NCBI RefSeq assembly: GCF_000308375.1
Contig: NZ_BAFQ01000208.1
Span: 1-37,604 of the forward strand
DNA: 37,604 nucleotides
Source of the DNA: Nocardia aobensis NBRC 100429
GTDB lineage: Bacteria; Actinomycetota; Actinomycetes; Mycobacteriales; Mycobacteriaceae
Direction of reading: 5' to 3'
A program made the position numbers and the translations under genes. Positions 8,015 through 16,052 of the stretch are shown here, piece after piece (positions within the stretch are counted from its first letter, which is position 1; each line of letters opens with the position of its first letter). A model generated the notes under the pieces. It made no database searches. It worked only from the letters and a program-made list of their open reading frames with translations, and was not told the DNA's origin.

Positions 8015-9970
8015 ATGGCGACAGCCGCGAAAGTTCACGCCACCGAAGAGCAGGCCCGCGCACTGGTCGAGGAATCGCGCGAAAGCACCTGGGCCAAACC
8101 GTCGTTCGCCAAGCAGATGTTCCTCGGCCGGTTCCGGCTCGACCTGATCCATCCATATCCGCAACCGGCTCCCGACGACGCCGCGCGGACCGAGGCCTAT
8201 CTGGAACGCCTGCGGGCCTTCTGCGAGACGCTGGACGGGTCGGTCATCGAGGCCGAATCGAAGATCCCCGACGACTACGTCCGGGGCCTGGCCGAACTCG
8301 GCTGCTTCGGGCTCAAGATCCCGCCGGAATACGGTGGGCAGGGCCTGTCGCAGGTCGGCTACAACCGGGCGCTGATGATGGTCGGCTCGGTGCACGCGAG
8401 TTTGGGCGTACTGCTGTCGGCACATCAGTCGATCGGCGTACCGGAACCGCTGAAGCTGGCCGGCACCGAGGAACAGAAGCGCGAATTCCTGCCCCGGTGC
8501 GCGCGGGGCGCGGTCAGCGCCTTCCTGCTGACCGAACCGGACGTCGGATCGGACCCGGCCCGGATGGCGAGTACCGCGACCCCGACCGCCGACGGCGAGG
8601 CCTACGAACTCGACGGCGTGAAGTTGTGGACGACCAACGGTGTGGTCGCCGAACTGCTGGTGGTGATGGCGCGGGTGCCGAAGAGCCCCGGCCATCGCGG
8701 CGGGATATCCGCCTTCGTGGTGGAGGCCGACACCCCCGGCATCACCGTCGAGCGCCGCAACGCCTTCATGGGTTTGCACGGGATCGAGAACGGCGTCACC
8801 CGCATGCACAAGGTCCGGGTGCCGGCGCGCAATCTGATCGGACGCGAGGGCGACGGCCTGAAGATCGCGCTGACCACGCTCAACGCGGGACGGCTGGCCA
8901 TCCCCGCCCTGTGCACCGCGGCGGCGAAGTGGTCGCTGAAGATCAGCCGCGGCTGGTCGGCGGCGCGCGTGCAGTGGGGCCGCCCGGTCGGTGAACACGC
9001 GGCGGTCGCGTCGAAGATATCCTTCGTCGCCGCAACCGCTTTCGCGCTGGAGGCGGTCCTCGAACTGTCCGGGACGATGTGCGACGAGGCGCGCAACGAC
9101 ATCCGCATCGAAGCCGCACTGGCCAAACTGTGGGCCTCCGAGATGAGCTGTCGCATCGCCGACGAACTGGTCCAGATCCGCGGCGGCCGCGGCTACGAGA
9201 CCGCCGCCTCCCTGCGCCATCGGGGCGAGCGCGCGGTACCGGCCGAACAACTGGTGCGCGATCTGCGGATCAATCGGATCTTCGAAGGTTCCAGCGAGAT
9301 CATGCGGCTGCTGATCGCCCGGGAGATGGCCGATGCGCATATGGCCGCCGCGGGTGCGCTCGTGGATCGCCATGCGGCACTGAAGGACAAGGCAACCGCC
9401 GCGGTCGGGGCGAGCGGCTTCTACGCGAAATGGTTCCCGCAGTTGGCGGTCGGCCGTGGCACGCTCCCCGCCGGCTACACCGAATTCGGGCCGCTGGCAA
9501 CGCATCTGCGCTTCGTCGAGCGGATGTCGCGCAAGCAGGCGCGCGAACTGATGTACGCGATGGCGCGCTGGCAGGCGAAACTCGAATACCGGCAGGGGTT
9601 CCTGGGCCGCCTCGTCGATATCGGCGCGGAACTGTTCGCCATGTCGGCGGCGTGCGTCCGGGCCCAGGCCATGCGCGCCGAGGACAGCCGGGACGCGGCC
9701 GCGGCGACGGAACTGGCCGACACCTTCTGCCGCCAGTCCCGATTGCGGGTCGAGGCCGCCTTCGACGCGCTGTGGGACAACACCGACGACGCCGACACCG
9801 CGCTGACCCGGCAGGTGCTCGAGGGCCGCTACGAATGGCTGGAGTCGGGCGTGCTCGATCCGAGCGAGGGCACCGGTCCGTGGATCGCGGAGTGGGAATT
9901 CGGCCCGTCCACCGAGCACAATCTGCTCACCCCGTTCCTGCCGTCCACGCGCACGGCGGCCGACGTGTAG
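8015..9970 (+). CDS. fadE10: Acyl-CoA dehydrogenase, FadE10-like
   Basis: A 651-residue FAD-dependent acyl-CoA dehydrogenase that oxidises acyl-CoA to the 2-enoyl form in beta-oxidation. Length and near-continuous similarity to remembered mycobacterial FadE10 (about 650 residues) support the name: EEQARAL.EESRES near the N-terminus, KPSFAKQMFLGRF, LGCFGLKIPPEYGG, SAFLLTEPDVGSDPARMAST and LWTTNGVVAELLVVMARVP. IFEGSSEI contains Glu424 at the position of the catalytic base of medium-chain enzymes. The extra C-terminal region after about residue 440 is typical of this long subgroup. The ATG at 8015 follows GAGGGAGGA. A Crp-type site sits in the leader. The substrate chain is not known from sequence. 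Confidence 0.9.
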   Translation: MATAAKVHATEEQARALVEESRESTWAKPSFAKQMFLGRFRLDLIHPYPQPAPDDAARTEAYLERLRAFCETLDGSVIEAESKIPDDYVRGLAELGCFGLKIPPEYGGQGLSQVGYNRALMMVGSVHASLGVLLSAHQSIGVPEPLKLAGTEEQKREFLPRCARGAVSAFLLTEPDVGSDPARMASTATPTADGEAYELDGVKLWTTNGVVAELLVVMARVPKSPGHRGGISAFVVEADTPGITVERRNAFMGLHGIENGVTRMHKVRVPARNLIGREGDGLKIALTTLNAGRLAIPALCTAAAKWSLKISRGWSAARVQWGRPVGEHAAVASKISFVAATAFALEAVLELSGTMCDEARNDIRIEAALAKLWASEMSCRIADELVQIRGGRGYETAASLRHRGERAVPAEQLVRDLRINRIFEGSSEIMRLLIAREMADAHMAAAGALVDRHAALKDKATAAVGASGFYAKWFPQLAVGRGTLPAGYTEFGPLATHLRFVERMSRKQARELMYAMARWQAKLEYRQGFLGRLVDIGAELFAMSAACVRAQAMRAEDSRDAAAATELADTFCRQSRLRVEAAFDALWDNTDDADTALTRQVLEGRYEWLESGVLDPSEGTGPWIAEWEFGPSTEHNLLTPFLPSTRTAADV

Positions 9971-9974
9971 CGAT

Positions 9975-10034
9975 CCATCGGGAAATCTAGGGCTGTCTAG
10001 TTTCAATGATCGAGAGCCTCAGATTTCCCGATGG
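9975..10034 (+). repeat. Perfect 14-bp inverted repeat between convergent genes
   Basis: CCATCGGGAAATCT at 9975-9988 is repeated in perfect inverted orientation at 10021-10034 with a 32-base spacer. It fills the 72-base gap between the fadE10 stop and the epoxide-hydrolase stop. It could form a long-loop hairpin serving as a two-way terminator. Its AT-rich arms and long loop are unlike the other terminators here. Confidence 0.75.
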
Positions 10035-10042
10035 CACGTCAC

Positions 10043-11173
10043 TCAGGCGAGATCGCCGAAGAATCTGCGCAGGTCGGCCGCATATGCCCCCGGCTGATCC
10101 ATCGCGATGAAATGGTGTCCCGCCGGATTACCCTCCGGCCAGTGCACGATCTTCGCGGTGCGTTCGGCGAGCCGGCGGATGCCCGGTGCGCCGCTGTACA
10201 CCCCGGTCGGGACCTGCGCCGAACCGGTCGGCCAGGCGAAGCCGGTGCTGTCGTAGTACGACCACGCCGACGTCCCGAAGCTCTGGGTGAACCAGTAGAT
10301 GCCGACGGTGGTCAGCAGCGCGTCGCGGTCGATCGCCGCATCGAGCGCGCCGGCGGCGCTGAAGTCGGTGTACTTCTGCACCATCCAGGCCAGGGCGGCG
10401 GCGGGTGAATCGTTCCACCCGATCGAGAAGGTCTGCGGCGCCGCACGCAGCAGCCCGTGATGATCCACGCCGTTGACCCAGTCCGCCGACATCATCGCCT
10501 CGTAGCCGGCTCGTTCGGCATCGGTCAGGACCGGCACATCGGCCTCGGTGGGGAAGCCGAGACCGGCGGTGATGTAGAGCCCCGCCACCCGGTCGGGCGC
10601 CGCCTCGGCCATCGCGGTGCCCACGTAGGTGCCCAGGTCGCCGCCCTGTACGCCGTACCTCTCGTAGCCGAGCCGGGCCATCAGTTCCACCCACATCCGG
10701 CCGACACGGTCTGTGCTCCAGCCGGTTTCGGCAGGCGCGGCCGAGAATCCGTATCCCGGCACCGACGGTACGACCACATGGAAGGCCCGCGCGGGATCGC
10801 CGCCGTGCGCCCGGGGGTCGACGAGAAGGTCGATGAGGCCGGCGAATTCGGCGAAGGTGTTGGGCCAGCCGTGGTTGAGAACCAGCGGCAGCGCCTCCGG
10901 CTCGGGCGAGCGCACGTGCAGAAAGTGCACATCGACACCGTCGATCTCGGTGCGGTACTGCGGGAAGCGATTGAGCCGGGCTTCCTGTGCCCGCCAGTCG
11001 TATTCGGTGCGCCAGTAGTCGGCCAGTTCGCGGAGCCGAGTCACCGGCACACCCCGGCTGCCCTCCGCGCCGGGCAGTTGCGGCGCCCAGCGCGTCCGCT
11101 CGAGCCGATCGTGCAGATCGTCGATATCGGACTGCGGAATGTCGATGCGGAAGCCGCGGATCTCTGCGCTCAT
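10043..11173 (-). CDS. Epoxide hydrolase (alpha/beta hydrolase with EHN N-terminal domain)
   Basis: A 376-residue enzyme of the microsomal-type epoxide hydrolase family. These open epoxides through an aspartyl ester. An EHN cap sequence (residues about 4-105, with ADYWRTEYDWRAQEARLN) precedes the hydrolase core. The oxyanion motif HGWP is at 101-104, the nucleophile Asp179 lies in GGDLG, and the C-terminal base is His354 in GHHF. An acid residue and lid tyrosines should lie between. I chose the ATG at 11173-11171. Two in-frame GTG codons just upstream (one at 11182) are possible starts because no clear Shine-Dalgarno is seen. The gene is convergent with fadE10 and divergent from the next hydrolase gene. 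Confidence 0.87.
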   Translation of the reverse strand: MSAEIRGFRIDIPQSDIDDLHDRLERTRWAPQLPGAEGSRGVPVTRLRELADYWRTEYDWRAQEARLNRFPQYRTEIDGVDVHFLHVRSPEPEALPLVLNHGWPNTFAEFAGLIDLLVDPRAHGGDPARAFHVVVPSVPGYGFSAAPAETGWSTDRVGRMWVELMARLGYERYGVQGGDLGTYVGTAMAEAAPDRVAGLYITAGLGFPTEADVPVLTDAERAGYEAMMSADWVNGVDHHGLLRAAPQTFSIGWNDSPAAALAWMVQKYTDFSAAGALDAAIDRDALLTTVGIYWFTQSFGTSAWSYYDSTGFAWPTGSAQVPTGVYSGAPGIRRLAERTAKIVHWPEGNPAGHHFIAMDQPGAYAADLRRFFGDLA

Positions 11174-11320
11174 GCACACCACGCTAGGGGCGATATAGGT
11201 CAGTTTCGGTCCTAGTGCCGGGAGCCGGAGTCGAGTTCTTTCTAGGGCTTTCTATGAATCTCAGTAGAGATGGAAATATTCTGACGATTCCCCTCGCGCC
11301 GGATCGTCGGCGAACGACCG

Positions 11321-11342
11321 GCAGCAGTTGTACAACTTCTGC
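11321..11342. promoter_or_regulatory. 22-bp near-perfect palindrome, putative operator
   Basis: The half-sites GCAGCAGTTGT and ACAACTTCTGC are complementary at 10 of 11 positions with no spacer. The palindrome sits in the 249-base divergent region between the epoxide hydrolase and the alpha/beta hydrolase. The form suits a homodimeric repressor. No regulator gene is adjacent. Confidence 0.5.
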
Positions 11343-11358
11343 ATAACACCAGGTTATG
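11342..11358. promoter_or_regulatory. Second palindrome CATAAC-N5-GTTATG
   Basis: Perfect 6-base arms surround a 5-base spacer directly after the 22-bp palindrome. The AT-rich GTTATG end may also be the -10 of the hydrolase promoter, since TTGTAC lies 19 bases upstream. Either role is inferred. Confidence 0.4.
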
Positions 11359-11422
11359 ACCGTTAACGCGACGGCAATCAAATCCGACATCCGGGCAGGT
11401 ACGGACTCTGCAGGAGGACGTC

Positions 11423-12439
11423 ATGTCCACGACGATCGCCACCCGCGTCACCGTCTGCGCCGACGACGGCACCCCTTTGGCCGCCTGGACCTTCGGTCCG
11501 CCCACGGCCTCGGTGACCGTGGTCTTCGTCCACGGTCACTGCCTGCGGACCGAATCCTGGTGGTTCCTGCGAGATCAGCTTTTGCGGCACTGGGGCTCCG
11601 GCACCCGGATGGTGTTCTACGACCACCGCGGTCACGGCGATTCCGCCGGCGCCGATCCGATGACCTACACCATCGACCAGCTGGGCCACGATCTCGACGC
11701 GGTCCTGCGGGCGGTCGCGCCGACGGGCCCGGTCGTGCTGGTCGGCCATTCCATGGGCGCGATGGTGGTGCTGGCATACGCTCGCCTGTTCCCGGCCACG
11801 ATCGGCACCCGGTTGGTCGGCGTCGGGCTGATCGCCGGGGCGGCCGCCGGCATCACCGCGGTGGGACTGGGCCGATTGCTGAACCGGCACACCGTGACCT
11901 CCCTGCGGGTCGTGGTCCAGCGGGCGCCGCGGGCGCTGCAGGTGTCGAAGCGGTTGGGGCGCCGCGTTTTCGAGCCGATGGTGCGAGAGGCGAGTTTCGG
12001 CTCGCGGCGGGTGAATCCGCGCATGGCCGCACTCGCCACCGCGATGCTCAACGACACCCCGCTGCCGACCATGGCCTACTTCCTGGATTCACTCATCCAC
12101 TTCGACGAGACGCCCACCCTGCGCCTGCTGTCGGATCTCCCGGCCCTGGTTCTCGGCGGATCGGCCGACATCATGATTCCGTTCGCGCATTCGGTGGTCC
12201 TTGCCGCGCAACTCGGCGGCGCCGAACTGGTCCGGCTCGACGGCGCCGGACACAGCGTCATCCTGGAGCGCGCCGAGGAGGTGGCGGTGGCCGTCGCGGC
12301 ACTCGTGGACCGCGCGACCGGAACACCGGCCGTCACCCACGGAGGTCGTGGAGCCGAGACCGCCGCGCTTCCGGTTCTCGCCACGCTCGTCGGGATGGAG
12401 TCCCCGTCGGTCGCGGCGCCCCTGCCGACCGCCGGATGA
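11423..12439 (+). CDS. Alpha/beta-fold hydrolase
   Basis: A 338-residue serine hydrolase of unknown substrate. FVHGHC (residues 35-40) gives the oxyanion loop, and the nucleophile Ser110 is in GHSMG. Asp249 (GGSADIM) and His277 (GAGHS) complete the expected triad. The segment between about 150 and 220, with many arginines, is the lid. No signal peptide is seen. The C-terminal 50 residues are Ala/Thr/Pro-rich and probably unstructured. The ATG is preceded by AGGAGGACGTC. The promoter region contains two palindromes and is shared with the divergent epoxide hydrolase. A lipase, esterase or haloperoxidase-like role is equally possible. Confidence 0.88.
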   Translation: MSTTIATRVTVCADDGTPLAAWTFGPPTASVTVVFVHGHCLRTESWWFLRDQLLRHWGSGTRMVFYDHRGHGDSAGADPMTYTIDQLGHDLDAVLRAVAPTGPVVLVGHSMGAMVVLAYARLFPATIGTRLVGVGLIAGAAAGITAVGLGRLLNRHTVTSLRVVVQRAPRALQVSKRLGRRVFEPMVREASFGSRRVNPRMAALATAMLNDTPLPTMAYFLDSLIHFDETPTLRLLSDLPALVLGGSADIMIPFAHSVVLAAQLGGAELVRLDGAGHSVILERAEEVAVAVAALVDRATGTPAVTHGGRGAETAALPVLATLVGMESPSVAAPLPTAG

Positions 12440-12447
12440 GGTTCGCG

Positions 12448-12484
12448 CACCGCGCGGGGCGCGCAGGTGGCGAGATCTTTTTCC
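12448..12484 (+). terminator. Possible terminator after the alpha/beta hydrolase
   Basis: A GC-rich interrupted stem (CACC-GCGC ... GCGC-GGTG, with a 3-base bulge) is followed by GATCTTTTTCC. The run of five Ts after a hairpin is the only strong feature. The stem itself is imperfect. Confidence 0.4.
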
Positions 12485-12519
12485 ATCTGCGACGAGCCAG
12501 AACGCGAATGATCACGTAA

Positions 12520-12535
12520 TGTGTTGTAGATCACG
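12520..12535 (+). promoter_or_regulatory. Weak Crp/GlxR-like site
   Basis: TGTGT-TGTAGA-TCACG fits TGTGA-N6-TCACA at eight of ten fixed positions. It lies 83 bases before the start of the 96-residue protein gene. It is listed because two other such motifs occur in this window. Confidence 0.3.
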
Positions 12536-12617
12536 ATGTGCGGTCCGTCACAGGTTTGATCTTGCCCGCGGGCGGGATCCGATCCGGTGATCGGCCCGGA
12601 AGCACCAGGAGGTTTCG

Positions 12618-12908
12618 ATGACACGCAGTGAGATCGCAGAACTGCGCTTCGCGGTCGGACAGCTCCGGCAATGCGTCGGCGCGTTGCGCACCCACTACGG
12701 AGATGCCAACTCGGTCCGCCGACTGGAGAACGATCTCGAACGACTCGCCATCGACGCCGAGGAATTCGAGCACACCCCGCCGCCCGAGGTGGACAGCCGC
12801 CGGCAGCAGGAGGTCATCTACGTGCCGGACAGCAAGTCCGACGAGGCGGCGTGGATGGGCGCACAGGACGAGGGTCTCGGCTTCCATTCGAGGCCGCGCA
12901 CCAAGTAA
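12618..12908 (+). CDS. Small charged protein of unknown function
   Basis: A 96-residue cytoplasmic protein with no recognised family. Residues 1-55 are strongly helical and charged (SEIAELRFAVGQLRQCVGALRTHYG, then RRLENDLERLAIDAEEF), possibly a two-helix hairpin. The remaining 40 residues are polar and extended (PDSKSDEAAWMGAQDEGLGF). The ATG follows a textbook CAGGAGG, six bases away, so expression is likely. It stands alone: 178 bases follow the previous gene and 230 bases follow before the sdh leader. In those 230 bases I see no gene. Confidence 0.8.
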   Translation: MTRSEIAELRFAVGQLRQCVGALRTHYGDANSVRRLENDLERLAIDAEEFEHTPPPEVDSRRQQEVIYVPDSKSDEAAWMGAQDEGLGFHSRPRTK

Positions 12909-13142
12909 CCCGGCGTTCACCAGCAGCACGGGTCGTCGCGGCGGCCGTCCATTCCGCCGTGACGGCGCTGCGGCCCGCCGGTTCCCAACCCCGCCGTATT
13001 CGCGAAGAAGGTCCGAAGTAGCTCGTCATTCACTCGTTGCACCGCCGCCGTCGAACGCTCAGAAAATGTGGCGCAAATCATAGGACGGAGCGGCGACAGA
13101 TCTTGTCTGGACCGGCCTCGAGTCATAGCCCGGTTGTCGTAT

Positions 13143-13158
13143 GGTGCTCAGCATCACA
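13143..13158 (+). promoter_or_regulatory. Crp/GlxR-like site upstream of the sdh operon
   Basis: GGTGC-TCAGCA-TCACA fits TGTGA-N6-TCACA at eight of ten fixed positions, with a perfect right half-site. It lies 19 bases before the leader-peptide ATG. In Corynebacterium glutamicum the sdhCAB operon is a known GlxR target, which makes this candidate more credible. Confidence 0.45.
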
Positions 13159-13177
13159 TTCGACGCCGGAGGTAACG

Positions 13178-13219
13178 ATGACGTTCCACGGGGTAGACCA
13201 GCGAGGCAGCTTGCAGTGA
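13178..13219 (+). CDS. 13-codon leader peptide coupled to sdhC
   Basis: ATG at 13178 is preceded by GGAGG with a 5-base spacer, the best Shine-Dalgarno in this leader. It opens a 13-codon frame (MTFHGVDQRGSLQ). The TGA at 13217-13219 overlaps the GTG start of sdhC at 13216-13218 as GTGA. sdhC itself lacks a good ribosome-binding site, so translation of the peptide probably delivers ribosomes to sdhC. The residues show no run of a single amino acid, so classical attenuation is not indicated. Confidence 0.6.
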   Translation: MTFHGVDQRGSLQ

Positions 13220-14046
13220 GCGCAGCACCGACACGCGCCCCCGAGGCGGGCACGGGAGTTTTCAGCAAAGGCCGCGCGGCCATTTCCACGCGCACTCTGC
13301 GTACCGACCGATGGTGGGTCCCCCCACTGCTCACGGTGCTCGGACTGGCCGCATTCATCATCTACGCAACCGTGAGAGCCTTTGTGCGAACGGCATATTG
13401 GGTCTCCGACTACCACTATCTGACGCCGTTCTACTCACCCTGCGTGAGTACCTCGTGCGTCGAGGGTTCGAGCCACTTCGGGCACTGGGTCGGCAACCTG
13501 CCGATGTGGATTCCGCTCGGTTTCCTGGTGCTGCCGTTCCTACTGCTGTTCCGGTTGACCTGTTACTACTACCGCAAGGCCTACTACCGCGCGGTGTGGT
13601 TCTCGCCGCCGGCCTGCGCGGTCGCCGAACCGCACGGCAAATACACCGGTGAGACGCGGCTTCCGCTGATCATCCAGAACGTGCACCGCTACTTCTTCTA
13701 TATCGCGGTCGTCGTGTCGGTGGTCAACACCTACGACGCGGTCATGGCGTTCCACGGCAAGGACGGCGGTTTCGGCTTCGGCCTGGGCAACATCGTCCTG
13801 GTGGTGAATGTCGTTCTGCTGTGGGCATATACGATCTCGTGCCACTCCTGCCGGCATATCACCGGCGGCCGTCTCAAACACTTCTCCGCCCATCCGGTGC
13901 GCTACTGGATGTGGACGCAGGTGTCGAAGTTGAACACGCGGCACATGCAGCTGGCATGGACCACGCTGGCCACCCTGGCGATCACCGACTTCTACATCAT
14001 GCTGGTCGCCAGCGGGACCATCTCCGATCCGCGTTTCATCGGTTGA
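13216..14046 (+). CDS. sdhC: Succinate dehydrogenase membrane anchor subunit (Sdh1-type)
   Basis: A 276-residue membrane protein in the position of the quinone-reactive anchor of succinate:menaquinone oxidoreductase, directly before sdhA and sdhB. After a polar N-terminus there are five hydrophobic segments, beginning near WVPPLLTVLGLAAFIIY, LPMWIPLGFLVLPFLLL, YFFYIAVVVSVVNTY, LGNIVLVVNVVLLWAY and WTTLATLAITDFYIML. The loop motif CHSCRH with further histidines, and SPCVSTSC in the first loop, could be metal ligands; the mycobacterial Sdh1 enzyme is reported to hold a membrane Rieske-type cluster instead of heme. The GTG start at 13216 gives the usual length and overlaps the leader peptide stop. 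An upstream ATG at 13141 would add 25 atypical residues. Confidence 0.85.
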   Translation: MSAAPTRAPEAGTGVFSKGRAAISTRTLRTDRWWVPPLLTVLGLAAFIIYATVRAFVRTAYWVSDYHYLTPFYSPCVSTSCVEGSSHFGHWVGNLPMWIPLGFLVLPFLLLFRLTCYYYRKAYYRAVWFSPPACAVAEPHGKYTGETRLPLIIQNVHRYFFYIAVVVSVVNTYDAVMAFHGKDGGFGFGLGNIVLVVNVVLLWAYTISCHSCRHITGGRLKHFSAHPVRYWMWTQVSKLNTRHMQLAWTTLATLAITDFYIMLVASGTISDPRFIG

Positions 14047-14106
14047 TTCCGGCGACAGACAACGCCATAGAGCCCCATTCCTCAGTGTCCCAGGAGTATT
14101 CGTTTC

Positions 14107-16050
14107 ATGCCTGAAGTCGAACGGCACAAGTACGACGTCGTCGTGATCGGTGCCGGTGGCGCCGGCCTGCGTGCGGTGATCGAAGCGCGCGAACACGGCC
14201 TCTCGGTGGCGGTGGTGTGTAAATCGTTGTTCGGCAAGGCCCATACGGTCATGGCCGAAGGCGGATGCGCCGCCTCGATGGGCAATGCCAACGAGAAGGA
14301 CAACTGGCAGACGCATTTCCGCGACACCATGCGCGGCGGAAAATTCCTCAACAACTGGCGCATGGCCGAACTGCACGCCCAGGAAGCACCCGACCGGGTG
14401 TGGGAGCTGGAGACCTACGGGGCGCTGTTCGACCGGACGCCCGACGGGCGGATCAGCCAGCGCAACTTCGGCGGGCACACCTACCCCCGCCTCGCCCATG
14501 TCGGCGACCGCACCGGGCTCGAGATCATCCGCACGATGCAGCAGAAGATCGTCTCGCTGCAGCAGGAGGATTACGCCGCGACCGGCGACTACGAGGCCCG
14601 GATCAAGGTGTTCGCCGAATGCACGATCACCGATCTGCTCAAGGATGGCACGGGCGCCATCTCCGGTGCGTTCGGGTACTGGCGGGAGTCGGGACGGTTC
14701 ATCCTGTTCGAGACCCCGGCGGTCGTGCTGGCCACCGGCGGGGTGGGCAAGTCCTACAAGGTCACCTCGAACTCGTGGGAGTACACCGGCGACGGTCACG
14801 CCCTCGCGTTGCGGGCCGGTGCCTCGCTGATCAATATGGAATTCCTGCAGTTCCATCCGACCGGTATGGTCTGGCCGCCGAGTGTGAAGGGCATTCTGGT
14901 CACCGAGGGTGTGCGCGGTGACGGTGGCGTGCTCAAGAACACCGAGGGCAAGCGCTTCATGTTCGAGTACATCCCGGCGGTGTTCAAGGGCCAGTACGCC
15001 GAGACCGAGGACGAGGCCGACCAGTGGTTGCGCGACAACGACTCCGCGCGCCGCACCCCGGACCTGCTGCCGCGCGACGAGGTGGCCCGCGCGATCAACG
15101 AAGAGGTCAAGGCCGGGCGCGGCACCGAGCACGGCGGGGTGTACCTCGACATCGCGTCCCGGCTGCCGGCCGCCGAGATCATGCGGCGGCTGCCGTCGAT
15201 GCATCACCAGTTCAAGGAGCTGGCCGATGTCGACATCACCAAGGAGCCGATGGAGGTCGGGCCGACCTGTCACTACGTGATGGGCGGCATCGAGGTCGAT
15301 CCCGACACCGGCGCGGCCACCGTGCCCGGATTGTTCGCCGCCGGTGAATGTTCCGGCGGTATGCACGGATCCAACCGCCTCGGCGGCAACTCGCTGTCGG
15401 ACCTGCTGGTCTTCGGGCGACGCGCCGGGCTGGGCGCGGCCGCCTACGTCGAACAGCTGGCTCAGCGCCCGGCCGTAGCCGACGCCGATATCGACGCGGC
15501 CGCGAAATCCGCACTGGCACCCTTCGATCCGCCGGCCACGGGGACCGGGGAAAATCCGTACACCCTGCACACGGATCTGCAGCAGACGATGAACGACCTG
15601 GTCGGCATCATCCGCAAGGAGCACGAACTCGAACAGGCCATCGGGCGCCTGGCCGAGTTGCGTGAGCGCTACGACAGTGTGACCGTCGAGGGCCACCGGC
15701 AATTCAACCCCGGCTGGCATCTCGCACTCGACCTGCGAAACATGTTGCTGGTCAGCGAATGTGTCGCGCAGGCGGCGCTGCTGCGCACCGAGAGCCGCGG
15801 CGGTCACACCCGCGACGACCATCCGCAGATGGATGCGCAGTGGCGCAATCGGTTGCTGGTGTGCCGGATCGATCCGGACGGTGTCGGCCAGACCGTGCCG
15901 CCGGTGACGGTCACCTCGGAGGATCAGAAGCCGATGCGGCCGGATCTGCTCGCCCTGTTCGAGTTGAGCGAGCTGGAGAAGTATTACACCCCGGCGGAGA
16001 CCGCCGCTCATCCCGCGGCCGCCGAATCATCCGCGAAAGGGGATGAGTAG
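14107..16050 (+). CDS. sdhA: Succinate dehydrogenase/fumarate reductase flavoprotein subunit
   Basis: A 647-residue flavoprotein that oxidises succinate to fumarate at the membrane surface. The FAD-binding Rossmann motif VVIGAGGAGLRA is at residues 12-23. His46 in AHTVMAEGG is at the position of covalent FAD attachment. GGHTYPRLAHVGDRTG follows near 118, HQFKELADVDITKEPMEVGPTCHYVMGG near 370, and NRLGGNSLSDLLVFGRRAG near 425, which holds the conserved active-site arginine. The C-terminal helical domain is complete. The ATG follows AGGAG with a 10-base spacer, 60 bases after sdhC. The gene order anchor-flavoprotein-iron protein matches mycobacterial Rv0249c-Rv0247c (Sdh1). Confidence 0.95.
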   Translation: MPEVERHKYDVVVIGAGGAGLRAVIEAREHGLSVAVVCKSLFGKAHTVMAEGGCAASMGNANEKDNWQTHFRDTMRGGKFLNNWRMAELHAQEAPDRVWELETYGALFDRTPDGRISQRNFGGHTYPRLAHVGDRTGLEIIRTMQQKIVSLQQEDYAATGDYEARIKVFAECTITDLLKDGTGAISGAFGYWRESGRFILFETPAVVLATGGVGKSYKVTSNSWEYTGDGHALALRAGASLINMEFLQFHPTGMVWPPSVKGILVTEGVRGDGGVLKNTEGKRFMFEYIPAVFKGQYAETEDEADQWLRDNDSARRTPDLLPRDEVARAINEEVKAGRGTEHGGVYLDIASRLPAAEIMRRLPSMHHQFKELADVDITKEPMEVGPTCHYVMGGIEVDPDTGAATVPGLFAAGECSGGMHGSNRLGGNSLSDLLVFGRRAGLGAAAYVEQLAQRPAVADADIDAAAKSALAPFDPPATGTGENPYTLHTDLQQTMNDLVGIIRKEHELEQAIGRLAELRERYDSVTVEGHRQFNPGWHLALDLRNMLLVSECVAQAALLRTESRGGHTRDDHPQMDAQWRNRLLVCRIDPDGVGQTVPPVTVTSEDQKPMRPDLLALFELSELEKYYTPAETAAHPAAAESSAKGDE

Positions 16051-16052
16051 CA

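Noticed and set aside
12909..13140. Possible gene in the gap before the sdh operon
   Set aside because: Frames on both strands lack ribosome-binding sites and protein-like sequence.
13037..13177. 60-residue frame ending with the sdh leader peptide
   Set aside because: The upstream part is Arg-rich with no ribosome-binding site; only the last 13 codons have one.
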